A DNA stretch of 64,000 nt from Plazaster borealis (Eukaryota > Echinodermata > Asteroidea > Forcipulatida > Labidiasteridae): the NCBI GenBank assembly GCA_021014325.1, contig CM037472.1, forward strand, positions 19,081,063-19,145,062, written 5' to 3'. Both the position numbers and the translations under genes were made by a program. The notes under the pieces are model-generated. The model did not search any database and had not been told where the DNA came from. It was given only the letters and a program-made list of their open reading frames with translations. Positions 10,930 through 23,200 of this stretch are shown one piece after another; the stretch's first letter is position 1; each line of letters begins with the position of its first letter.

Positions 10930-13655
10930 TAATAATATCAACAAAAAGGCCTAATAACAGGACGTAGGCAGTGCACGTCCACAGAGAAATGAGAGGGCCA
11001 CTCTCTTATCAAGTCTCAAGGCTTCACATTCCACTTCACATTCCTCCACGCGAATGCCACACCCCAAAGATAGAACTTGACTAAGGAACTTAAAGCCTGG
11101 AACTAAAGGTAGTATAGACCACAAATCAACCCAAAGTACAATTAAATCAAGGTTATTTCTAACAATTCCAATACCATACCTTGTCTTAATTTGTGTGTAT
11201 AGTAGGCCTACTGCAGTCCCCGATCTTCGGAATGAACACAGCATAAATATCCAGTAAAATACTTTATTTGTATATACCTCTTCAGTGTACAACCAAAGCT
11301 GTACTATTTTCGGTCTAAAAGGCCAATGCATGCATCGAAAAAGGTTGGGGTCGAAGCTCTTTTGGATTCAGGTTGTTTCAAAAGGTTCTACATTTTCTTA
11401 GTCCTGACGGGTTATTTTATTGAATTAGTACAAAGAAGGCTAACTTATAAACCAGTTATATACGTCTCCTAACGATGACTAGAGCAAGCTGCAGTATTAA
11501 CGAGAAGTCCCCCCGATCCACATAGCGAAAGTAGTAGTCCCGCCCGATTTCCTACCTCCCGCCCAGGAAGTAGCAGGACAGTTCTTTTCAGAACTGAGAA
11601 GTCTCCCGAATTCCGAATATTCTACTCTGCGGCAGTAAAATAAAAATCAAGACAAGTTCTCAAAGAACAAAATCTACCTAGCAAGTAGATATACACATGG
11701 TGTTACCGCAAAACCAAATATATATTTATACCTCACCATGCAATGCCTCAAATCCTATACACAATATACTGTGCTTAATAAATCATTGATTGCCAAATCT
11801 GTTACCCTTTTTGCTCTCCAAGATGTTGTTTGGCTTCACTGTCTTGCTATATTGATCTCAGACTAAATGTAGCGAGTGCTTGTACCGTCCACTGATTTGG
11901 TGGAGCTCTTAGACAAGCGTATTTTGGAACATAACCATGTTGCTTGAGTGGCAAATTAAAATTTCCATGATAATATAACAATTACCAATTATAGTCTAAA
12001 ACATTTAAGTCCAGGTCATTTTACTTTGGCATTCTGTAAAGTTTAACATTATTGTAGTAATTTACAGACTTTTCTTTAATTGATAAACTGAGTGGAATGG
12101 GGGTTTTTTTGTAAAAATTTAGATTCTTAGAAAACATTTTCCGAATAATATTATTTACTCGGTGCACCTGCTGAAAATTACATTAATTAATATGAACATA
12201 TAAAAAATATCATAGCATAAACAATAGCATTTCGTTCGTGCATTGTAACAAAGTATCATAATCACTCGGTGAAATCTGGGTTTTCCATTGCACCTCCTGA
12301 TTATGTTTTGCGACAATGAACTCATATATGCATCCATTATTTGTATAATATAGGTACTGAGAAAACTTTGAATAATACAACAGAAATATAGTTATAAATT
12401 GTTATACTCACTAATTTACCAATAATTACAGCTCAAGAAAAAACACCAATAATAATAGTACTGAAACAGATATATTTATACTTTCAACTGATGCTTCAGC
12501 CAACATTTTGCAAGCTTTCAAATTAAAAATTACTTATTTGCAGATATTCTAGTTTCCTGCGTCATGTTTACTGCAGGTACCTTGCACAAATCTTGTTAGA
12601 ATGATTTTCGTGATTGAATATTTTGCACGGTTCTTATTCGTGATACAAAATGTCAACATTTCATGTGTAGTAGAAGTACCTTTAATGTCACAGGTCCATC
12701 GGGCCGTATTTTCGACCACCTGAGGGCGCTTTCAACAGCGAATTTCCTTGCACCACTGTACAGTTTTATCTCCCTTCGACTGCCTGAATGTGGTTTTCTT
12801 GTATCAATGGCCAAATAAATAATAATACAAAAAACAACGATGAACAAAACAGCTTGTTTTATAGTTCTACATCACGTAAATTTGGTTCGCACAAGTCCTA
12901 CCCGCGGCAGTCTAAAATACTTCCAATTACCCTAGTGACATTTTGCAAATAATGTCACTGCACCTTTTGGAAAATACATGTTTAGGAAGACAACACCATT
13001 CCCACTTTAGACATCTGCAGAATAAAAATGACATTAAAAGAAAAAAAATCAACTGAAGGTGTTAACTATTATTTTTTCTTGTCTTTTTGGAAAAGTTACT
13101 TCACTCCTTTTCCCCAGTTTTCGATGAGCGCATCAAACAACCTGCTGAAATAAAGAAAAGTCATCCATTACCCAAGCATAGGTGGCAGAGAGATGTATGC
13201 AATAGAGGTCTGATCATATCAAGTCAATGCGAAGAGAAAGGACTCCCATGTTCTGTTAAGTATAATAAGACAGGCGAGGGACTCTACAGTTTACCCATAA
13301 ATGTAGTTTTGTTCAGACAAATAGAAAAATAAATAGTGGTCAGCTGAAACTTCGCTTCTGTTAAAATGTTGTGGCATTGAAACAAATAATCAACGGAGGT
13401 AGCGATTGAAAACAAATGTACTGTACGCAAATACTTATGTAGGCATTAACAAATACATAGGCCTACTTCACATTTTTGCAGAAAAAAATTGCTTGTGAGT
13501 GCATGCTTCACTTTGGCACAAGTGGTTTTGTTCTTTGGCAAGAAACCTTCAAATCAAAAATTTAATAAGCTGAAACTTATCAGTGTCTTCTGTTTTAACG
13601 TAGGCACTAAAAGCACCTGACGTTGTATTGTGTACATGAAGAAAAGTAAATGATT
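10930..13655. other. Intergenic between the dehydrogenase and the BAAT-like gene
   Basis: Holds the second copy of repeat family 2 (11520-11720) and otherwise AT-rich DNA. Minus ORF 10951-11331 (126 codons) has no recognisable domain. Plus ORF 13087-13332 is preceded by an acceptor-like CTTTTCCCCAG; I could not assign it. Confidence 0.45.
11520..11720 (-). mobile_element. Interspersed repeat family 2, copy 2
   Basis: Alignable by eye along its whole length with 9838-10020; same order of blocks, same orientation. Confidence 0.75.
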
Positions 13656-13659
13656 TAAA

Positions 13660-13998
13660 GGGTGTGCACAACATTGCTAAGAATGGAAATATAAATGTTC
13701 ACATATTTGCACATAACTTTATACTATAGAGATGGTCATGGTGGAAAACTTCCCTTGATACATTTTGGCTTGAAATGCTATAGTTTTGAGAAATGAGTAA
13801 AACAATTAATTTTGATCTCAAGAGTCCAAAACTTGATGTTTGAAACAGTGAATACATATAATAATTGTTCCACTATTTTCTTGTGACTCCGATGACCAAT
13901 TGAGCTCAAACTCTCACGGGTTTGTTATTTCATTTATATGTTGGGTCACATTAAGTGTAGATACTGGTCTTTGACAGTTACCAATGTTGTCAATGTGG
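13660..13998 (+). mobile_element. MITE family 3, copy 1
   Basis: GTGTGCACAACATT, TTTGCACATAACTT, GATGGTCATGGTGGAA and TTGGGTCACATTAAGTG are repeated in the same order at 46155-46505. The right end (ACTGGTCTTTGACAGTTACCAA) resembles the family 1 terminus, suggesting the two families share ends. Confidence 0.75.
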
Positions 13999-14101
13999 TT
14001 TATGAAGATCAAAGTATGCATGGAAATATACTACAAGAAGTGCACTTATCTCTACCTTGCGGCAAAACACCTTGTTTTACTGTAATTGTCCATAGCAGGG
14101 T

Positions 14102-14220
14102 TTACAGCTTGGAGTTGCCATGACCGCAGTGGCTCCGTAGAAATGATAGTATCTTTGGCCAGCTGTCCTCCATTGCTCTAATGTTTCCAATGGGTGTTCC
14201 TCCATGTTCAACTACTCCAT
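14102..14220 (-). CDS. BAAT-like last exon
   Basis: Acceptor TCACTCTAATACAG; phase 1 entry matches the preceding exon. Encodes [13 protein letters not shown] through [13 protein letters not shown] and the TAA stop. Matches the family's C-terminal pattern of a GGxP-type turn then a helix with W and FLxKH. Confidence 0.72.
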
Positions 14221-17200
14221 CTGTATTAGAGTGAATTTCAGAATACCACATGTGTGAGTGCAGCTCAAAAAAGGAAGAACAAAAAATACACACACACAAA
14301 CAAAACCAGCAAAATTGTGGTGGTGTGTACATCTTCATCATTGTATAGTGTAGGCCTACATCTTTTAAAAGCACACACAAACTTAGAGCCCATTCCTTTT
14401 CGTTAATTTCTCTACTACTTGCTTGCATACAATGAATGGATGGGGGAAAAAGTCATCGCTATTTCTTAAGATTCCTAAATTTAGCTGAAACACTTGAGGT
14501 TTCACGTGCCTAAAGATGTAACATAAAGATGTGTGAGCAAAAGTAACACTAACCTGTTGTTAACAGAATGTATTTAGGCAGAGCTAATTGCCTTAACATT
14601 ATCCAGGCAACAACATAATTTTCCACTTTGTTAATTATAGTTTTATTTGTATTAATTCAATATGTCAACTTAAAGATGTCGACTTGTTATTCTCACCGAG
14701 TTATTCTCACCGAGATAACTTATATCGATGAGTTGGTTTACAACACTAAATAAGTTGACTTGGCGAGGTAAATTAATGGACTTGTTATCTGGAAAAATAA
14801 AATGGCAATCATAGGACTCTATTTAGATCAGTGTTCCATTGTTTATTATTTATTTATTTATTTATTTATTTTTTTATCCTGAGTAATCCATTAAGTGAGA
14901 AAAAACTCACTGATCTCCCATGGATCCCAGCTCACATAGAAACTACAAAAATGCACTTAAGGTACAAGAATAAAAGGTAACAGGGAAAACATTGCACATT
15001 CATTAAATAATACTGGATCCTAACACTCATACAAAACTACAATGGAATTAATATAGAATGAATAAAAAGTTAAGCGGAAAAATAACACATGCATTAAAAA
15101 AGACACACAACAAATTATTAAAAAAACAGAGAAGAAAACCAGAATTGAGTAATAAATCACATTAATAAAAATAGAAAATAATAATGGGCCCAAGATAGTT
15201 CCTTGAGAGACTCAAAAATTGAGATCAGTCAGTTGTACTTTTGAGGTGATATCTTTGTGCATCTTTCCTTTTTAAGAGCACATCGGAAGGAGGGTAGGAG
15301 TGGCAAGCCAATGTCTGTAACATGACCAGCATTTGGATAGCTTGGGATCCAACCAATAAATGTCCTCAAGTAACAATAGCTTCTCTCAGCCAGTATCGTG
15401 CTAGACCAAGGCTCGATTTCACACAGAGCTATGATTGATCTTAGAACATGTACCAATCTTAATTACTAAGCAAAGTGTGATGTCACAACACAAATCACTA
15501 TGGTGATAGTTACAACTCATCAATGAATCTTAGTGTTTCGTGAAATCGAGCCGAAGAGCCTAATCGCTCTCCCCCTCCCCTAACACCCCGAATCATGTCC
15601 CATGATGTTAGAATTAATACTTATAGAGAAGTGATCAAACACTGCTTCCAACAGCACCAAAGATATTTTTGCTTTTACTGTGGAATTCTGTGCTTACAGT
15701 CTATAGAAATATGACCTTCATGGGGCACAGTAAGTCCAGAATGTTTTGGTAAAATATACCACGAAATTAGGTGCCCATTTAAGAGGTGACCACCATCGTG
15801 GTAAAACAGAAACCTTCCCTCCCCCCATCTTTCCAAGACAACTTCCATAACTGATGGCTTCTCTTACCGAAAGACGGTGACCAAAATCTGCTCCCAACAG
15901 GTGCCCATGGTATCTCTAGGAGATGACCAGCATCCGGGTAGCTCAGGAGCTGATAGTTGGTGCATCCGTACCGTTTAAGTCTCTCCATATTCTTCTTGGC
16001 ATAGTGGCAGCTGTCCCAAGTAATGTTTAGTATAATTTATAAAATATTTTTTCCAGATTGGTTTCCTGTGCACTATGAAGGGGGGGGGGTTGGAATTGTT
16101 CTCACTTTTGCTATTAAAAGTGGGATCATTTTACAAGCTAACTCAAATTTTTGTTAGGAGACAGAAGAGATTTGGGGTTACTGTATCTCAGTGAACTGTC
16201 CTGGGGAGGTGATTTTATAATGCCTTTGTATTGATCCAATTCACCTTGACGTCATCATCACAATAATCTTGGTTGCACCATTTTGGGAGTCAATGTCAAT
16301 TAGAAATCAATACAAGTATGTCAAAAGACTCAAATTTCTGTGGTGTCTGTTTGTGAATGATGCGGCCAGAGATGAGGTTGGTACCTGCTGTCACCTCACT
16401 AATCGTAGATGGATTTGGCTTTCTTGATGAAAATACTGTGACAGTTTTTTGCTGTTTTCTCAACAAGTTCCGGTTAGACACTGTATTCAGTAGAAACTTT
16501 CACAGGTGAATTTTATGGTATCTTTATTGATAAGTTGGCCTATAAATCAGCATTACGTAGACAAAAAACATATGACCCTACCTTTAAAATGGAACCATCT
16601 TCATCGGGTACTTTATACATAGCCTTCCAGCAATCAAACAAGTCATATAAACCTTTCACCTCCGTTTCTTTTATGAATCTACCATCAAAACTGCAAGTGA
16701 CAGGGGGGAGGGGTGGATGGAGAAAATGTAGGGGAGGGGAAGAGGATTAACTATGCATATTGAGTTGAGCGTCTCATTTCCTAAACGTGACTGAGCAACA
16801 GAGGGCGCCAATACTTTGCGCGATAGCCAATCAGGTCACGCGATATGATCTGTGTGCCGCGATTTCCTTGAGTACAACCTGATTTAATGACAAACTTCAC
16901 AGGCATAAGTACGTACACAAAATTTGAATAATTATTGTAATTTATCATGGAATATGAATGAGGAATATATAAATATTAATGATTCAAGTGAACAAGTTGC
17001 AGACAAGCAGTTGTTTGGCCATAGAATGCAATTCAAAAACGTGTTGTTTACGGGCTTTTTCAATGCCATTGATTAAGCGTGGGGATCGCGAAAACGCATA
17101 TCGTTTACTAAATTGATAAAAGTACGTACATGAATTTGTCGTGAATTGACGTGGTTTTTTGGAGAGATAAACTTGAATAGATGTAGAATCATATACTAAG

Positions 17201-20200
17201 TGAACAAATTGTTCAGACTATTCCCACTCATCACTCTTTATCTCGCAATGTCGGGATGATGATTGTGCCTATTCAATTGTGCACGACTCTCCTACTCCTG
17301 CCGATAGGTGGCGCCCTAATGAGACATTTCAACTCAATATGGACCTTTACCATGTTGCTTTCATCTTGGTTTGCTCCCATGAAGCCCACTGAAACCAAAC
17401 CGAGGTCAGATGGCAAAATAGTCTGATCCGTCCACATGAAATACAACTATCAGAGTCACTGTGTAGGCAGGGAATCTGACAAGGATGACCTTACTATGGT
17501 GAAGATCTAATAAAACCAACCTACTTTGTGGGAGAGTTTGAGTTGTTTTTTTAAGGCGGTAAAAGTGTGGGGGAAAAATTTAATAAAAGTTTGGGTGAGG
17601 GCTGCAGATAATGTTGGGACTGGGCTCAATTTCCCAGAGCTGCTTAGGCAGAACAATATTGCTTAGCTATTTTAGGCTAAAAGCAAAAGGAAGCAAGATA
17701 ACAGTCACAGATGGTGTAGTATAGTATTTTGGCATTTTTTCGGTAAGCATAATTTTGTTATGCTTATCTGTGCTTTTAAAGACTCTCTATATTTATAAAA
17801 CTGGACCCAAGGCCAATTTCATAGAGCTGTCTAACCACAAAAGGTTGCCAAGCACAACAAAGTTATGCTTACCAGAATAACAGAATAAGGTTGCCAGCTA
17901 ATACCATGTTACATGCACCAAATGTAACTGGTACCCTGCTTGATTTTGCTGAGCAGAAAAATGTTCAGCACAATTTTCTGCTGAAGCAGCTCTATGAAAT
18001 TGAGCTCTGGTCAGTTGAAAATACATACGGAATATATGGAATAACCACTCCGTTCAGTGTCAATGGGAATGTCGAAGTATGGGATCCATTAATACTGACC
18101 GCTGCATTGACCTATAAGAAAATAAAAATGAAAAAAGTTCTATCCCCTTGTAACAAACATAACAACCTTATTTGATGAAACTTTCCCAAGCTTGATGTAT
18201 GGTGGTGTGTCAAAGTCAAGAAAATAGCATTTTTGAAGACTTCCAAAATTGCTGTTCAAGTTGTTAAATACTCTGATGGTGGTATAAATAAAATAAAAAT
18301 CTCAAAATGAACCACACAAAATTCTTTCCCCCAAAAATGTCACTGTTTTCACACACAAAAATAACCAACAAAACAAACTTGATAAAATTTGACGTGTTAG
18401 TTGTTTGGTGTATTTATAGAAATCATAGATGGAAAGGAGATTACTCTTTAAAAAAAAAAAGCAATGATTTACGATCCCTTTAACAAAATTGAAATGTAGC
18501 TTAAAGGGGCACATTGCTGTTGGATTGGGTGCTTTGGGCTATAAAAAGTGCTTGATTTGAAATGAACATGGTTGGAAAGATATTTTAAAAGTAGAATATA
18601 ACGATTCACAAAAGATATTCCTTGAAATTGTGTTGTGGTTTTTGTGTAATTTCATGACAAAACACAGTCCATTATTTCGTACTAACCAAAATGTTTGACT
18701 CCACAAAATGGCGGATCGATATGTTCCACTGGTTGTATTTTAAGAGGCAAATTTATGTTTTTTTAATCATTACTCACTAAAGTAGAAAATAGTGTGTGTT
18801 TTTGTGCATGAATAACTGCGACATTGTCCATTGTCGCGCAAAAAAGTTTAATAACGACATATTGAATCAGCTAAAAATAAACTAGCAACAAAATTTCCTT
18901 TGAGCCTTCAAGAAGACTCTGCTAGGGTCGAACGTCAGGCCATTTTGGTTGGTTGTTTTGGCATTTTGGTTGGTAAGAAGTTTGCAACAATTAATTCTAT
19001 TTTCTGGAAATAATACTTGTTAATTTTCTTTGTTATGCAAAATATATTTCATTTTAAATAATGCTCTCCAGGAATGCCAACAAAAACAGGCCTTGCTCAC
19101 GATGTGACGTCACCAAAGGTGGAACAAGAAATGTAACCAAAACGTCTGAATTTCATTGCTACCATACAGGCACGTACTGTTATGGTAACAAAAGCATTTC
19201 TTAAAATCTCTCGTTCCACCAGTGAAATCAATGTATTAGTTTATTAAAATACTACATTATAAAACATTAGCCCAATAGCCAGTGGTGCAACCAGACATTT
19301 TTTTCATTTGGGGGGTGGGGTGGGCAAACGGGGAAAAAACATAATTTGACTATTTAGTGTATTGAACCATTCATTTGTTAAAATGTATCAATCTCATTGG
19401 GGGGGGCAAGAGGGTGGCAAGGGTTCTGAGCAGGGGGATCCCCCTTCCCCCCTCTGGTTATACGCCGCTGCCAATAGCCATTCCATGCAATCCAATAGCT
19501 ATTCCTTGAACAAATTCACCGTTTATTTGTTTTTCTGGAAAACTGGTCAGATGGAATAAATGCACTCTCTGCCCAAAACGAACCCCCTTCAAACAAGTCA
19601 GAAAAGCACATTACATGTAGACAAGTATCAAATGAATAAAAATCAGGCCTTTTCACACAACAGAAAATCTACGTTGGACACACTACAACATTACAAAACG
19701 GTGTTGACCCGTGTGTGTGAGCGCTCGATTCATGTCAAAACCAACCCTGCTCGTGAGGTGGGATGAGAGCTCTCGATCCGTGTTGAAAATTCCAACACGC
19801 CGTGTTGAAAGCCATAGTGTGAACACTCCTGGGCTCATTTTTGATCTGTGTTGAGTGTGCGTGGCGCCATCCACACACTGTAGTATGAGAGTTTTCTGTT
19901 TGGATCCGTGTAGGATTCGTGTAGGATTCTGGCAGTATTTACACATGTAACCCACAAGCTGATTTCGTGCAGAGTGTGAAAGCAAAGCGGATTTGAACCG
20001 TGTTGAAATTTTACCGAGTCAACACGGGAGTTGACCCGTGTGAAAAGGCCTATTCAACTACCTAAAAAACTCATAACAAAAGCTCACACTTTTTTTTTCC
20101 AAGATGTAAACACAGTAAACATTCACATTGACATTGTCTCCCTACCCTAAAATATTCTGCTTCTAGCATCCAAAGATCTCTTGGCAGATCCTTGTAGTTG

Positions 20201-23200
20201 ATGTAGGGCAGAGCATAGCAAGCAAATCCGTGAGATGCCAACATGGCTGCACGGATTTCAATCAATCCTCCAGCTATACCAAACATATCAATCACACCAG
20301 GAAATGGTCCAGGTCCTGATAAAAGTTTCAAGAAAAGCACACGGAAATATTGAAAGCTTCATGCAAGTTTGACACAGCGAGGCATGAATACTTTCAAATA
20401 AAACTAAGGCACATGTGTGGAATTATATCCACACATCTAATTAGCATAATTAAAGCCCCAATTATGCTCCCATTGGTCCTCATACCAATAGCAGAGCAAA
20501 TCAAAGGAGGCACCTACATGAATATGGTAATACCATGATCATGTGACCTTTGACATTGGAACTTATCAACAAAGGTACAACCTCCTCCAGTTGTATTTTT
20601 GCATTCCAAGCCTTCCCAGGTCAAATAAAGGGTGAACAAACTTTCCGAACCTACTGCAAACCTGGGCCCAATTTCATAGAGCTGCTTAAGCACAAAAAGT
20701 AGCCAAGCACAAAATAATTATGCTTACCAGAATAAGGTTACCAGCTAAAATACAATGTCACATGTACAATTTATGACTGATACCCTGCTCCTTTTTGCTG
20801 AGCAGAAATTTGTTCAGCAATATTTCCTGCTTAAGCAGCTCTATGAAATTGGACCCTGATGTCTTTCAACCAATAATGGCAATGAAGGAAACAACCTAGC
20901 TGGATGTGACCCGGGACCAAACTAATCATGAATATTTGTTTTTGAGAGGAGGTTTTTCAGACAATTGTACCCCGCATTAATCTTAAGTTGTCATAACTAT
21001 ATCTTTTCAAACAGATCTGAACAAATACAGCTGTATCTGCTGTTGAAAATGGCAGTCAATAAGTGCAAAAACAAACATGTATGGTGAGATTTTTCAGAAA
21101 ATGTTGACATATAGATGTTTTCCATCTTGGGGGGGGGGCACTTCTGGCCAATCAGTGTGTTTTTTGTTTGCATTTCTCTTAAACAAGTCCCTTTCAGCAA
21201 TCTTGTTATGCCATTTACTATTTTTTAAAAGATAATCTGACTTGAGTGTAAAAAACAAATACATTGTCTAAATGGAAAAACAGTTTTAAAAACATTAAAA
21301 TTATAACATTAAAGCTTATAAAACGTAACATTTTACTCTGGTAATCTTTCATCTAAGAAGTCCAGATATCAAATGGGGGGCCAAGGAGTCACGGACACCA
21401 ATCAAGGGTGGGCACACACCACTGACCTTTGGGTTTAAATAAAGCTCCTCTCAGCCGTCCAGATTCCACTTCAATTCTCTCTACATCCTTGCCCATGTAC
21501 CATCTCTCTGCAGCTGCAGTAGCTTCTGGTTCCTTAGTCTGTAGGGCCGCAGTATCCAGTTGGCCCTCATACAATGAAAGCTGAACTACCATAGGCTTTG
21601 TGGCATCCCTTTGGATATACCGAGCTCCAAACCGCACCCCTGGAGAGGGCACCATGCTCCAAAACAGACCCATGGGTCCAATCCCTGAGATGAGATCATC
21701 AATAATAGTCAATTATCTGGCGGTCGGGTTCGCGTAGTGGTATCTTTCCTCGCCTTCAACCTCTGGGACCCTCGGTTCGAATCCCACCGGGGACACTATG
21801 TGGATTGGGGTTTTCCGTCCCTACCCGATTGTGTGGGATTTCTTTTTTGGGTTTTCCTCCCACAACTGTTACTGAAACTTCCTTCTTTATCTTCTCTCCA
21901 TGGGGTTATTTGCTAGTATAGTGATTAAGTTCACTTTTCTGAGACTCCTTGGCTTTACAATCAGAATAAAATAATGAAATGAAATGAAATGAAATGAAAT
22001 CTGTTTATTTATAACATAATACAAGGAGACACACCCACAATCCATTAAGCACATTTGCATACGGGACAATGCTATACAAATCCAATTGAAACATCTATAT
22101 AAAATAAGGAACTAGTGAAAAACCTGGCAGACTAGTGAAACAACAAGCAAACTATTTCCGTTGGCTAGTCACTGAAAAAGTTATGAGTCTGGAGCACCTA
22201 TCAAAGTAAGATAATAATTCCCCCTCATAACCAGATAAGATTGGGATAGCAGAGCTGGAATTTGGGGTAAAATGCCACAATTATGCAGGGCCTGTAGCTC
22301 AAAGTTTGTACCAGACTAGAAGTTATTTTACAAGACCAGAATCTAAATGACTGAGAAAGAACTTTCTACAAAGTTTAACATAACTGTTTGTATTTGAACA
22401 AGCACTAAGAAAAGATTTATCTAATTTGTCTTATGGGCAAGTATGTTTTGATACCCTGTTAGAACTGAAAAATATTTATCAGACTCAGCCAATATTTGAA
22501 CATCATTTTAAATATTGATGTTACAAAGTGAGGCATTATTATTCTATTTAAAAACACAAGACCGCCAAACTTGTCCAGTCATGAGCTTACTGCTCCGACG
22601 CTAAAATTACTAGCCTCGGGCCTGCGGTCCTGTGTAAAATTCGAGCCCTGGATAAATGTTTGCTGATTTTGTTTTATTTCTCTTACCGTTATATTGTCCA
22701 CTCAAGGAAGCCTGATGAGAAACAGAAACTTCTCCTTTGTTATCCACTTTGTAATGAGCATGACTCTCAAATATGTCTGAACCTCTCCTAGTTTTCTTCT
22801 CGACAACAGATCTTGGAGTAAAGTTAACATAATCATGGTAATTATAAGAAACAAAGTAGAAATATTTCAATAACAATACAACGAATTTAGTTGAGGAAAT
22901 GCAGTAATTTGATGGGTTGAGAGTTAAACCATATATTTTGTAAGCCTCAATTTCTATGTATAGACCGCATAGGCCGCCTACGCGGAGGTCAAACCACGGA
23001 AACATGCAAGCGCGTACGCGCGACATATAGACCTTGTGACCTTTGTTTACAATAAGTGTGACCTTGTACATTCTTGGGCCTTTCTGGCAGGCAAGATACT
23101 GCACTAGTCATATGGGAAAGTTTACATTTTGAGTCATAATTTCCACATAAATCCAAGAGTTTTAAAAGTAACAGCTGAACAAGTTTTGAGATGTGCCCCC

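Noticed and set aside
10951..11331. 126-codon minus ORF
   Set aside because: Composition is random-like, with no domain, no start context and no splice support.
13087..13332. 81-codon plus ORF preceded by TTTTCCCCAG
   Set aside because: The acceptor-like sequence is good, but no upstream exon, homology or poly(A) context supports it.
17342..17470. Minus-strand reading [13 protein letters not shown] as the missing BAAT-like nucleophile exon
   Set aside because: The nucleophile position would be Asn and the following Gly is Asp. Upstream residues do not match the family, and parts of the DNA (CACTGTGTAGGCAGG, ATGGTAAAGGTCC) recur near 51.75 kb and 35.1 kb, so this is repeat sequence.
21719..21795. 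Functional tRNA gene
   Set aside because: A and B boxes are present but the arms do not form a cloverleaf, and the sequence continues into a SINE body with an (AAATG)n tail.
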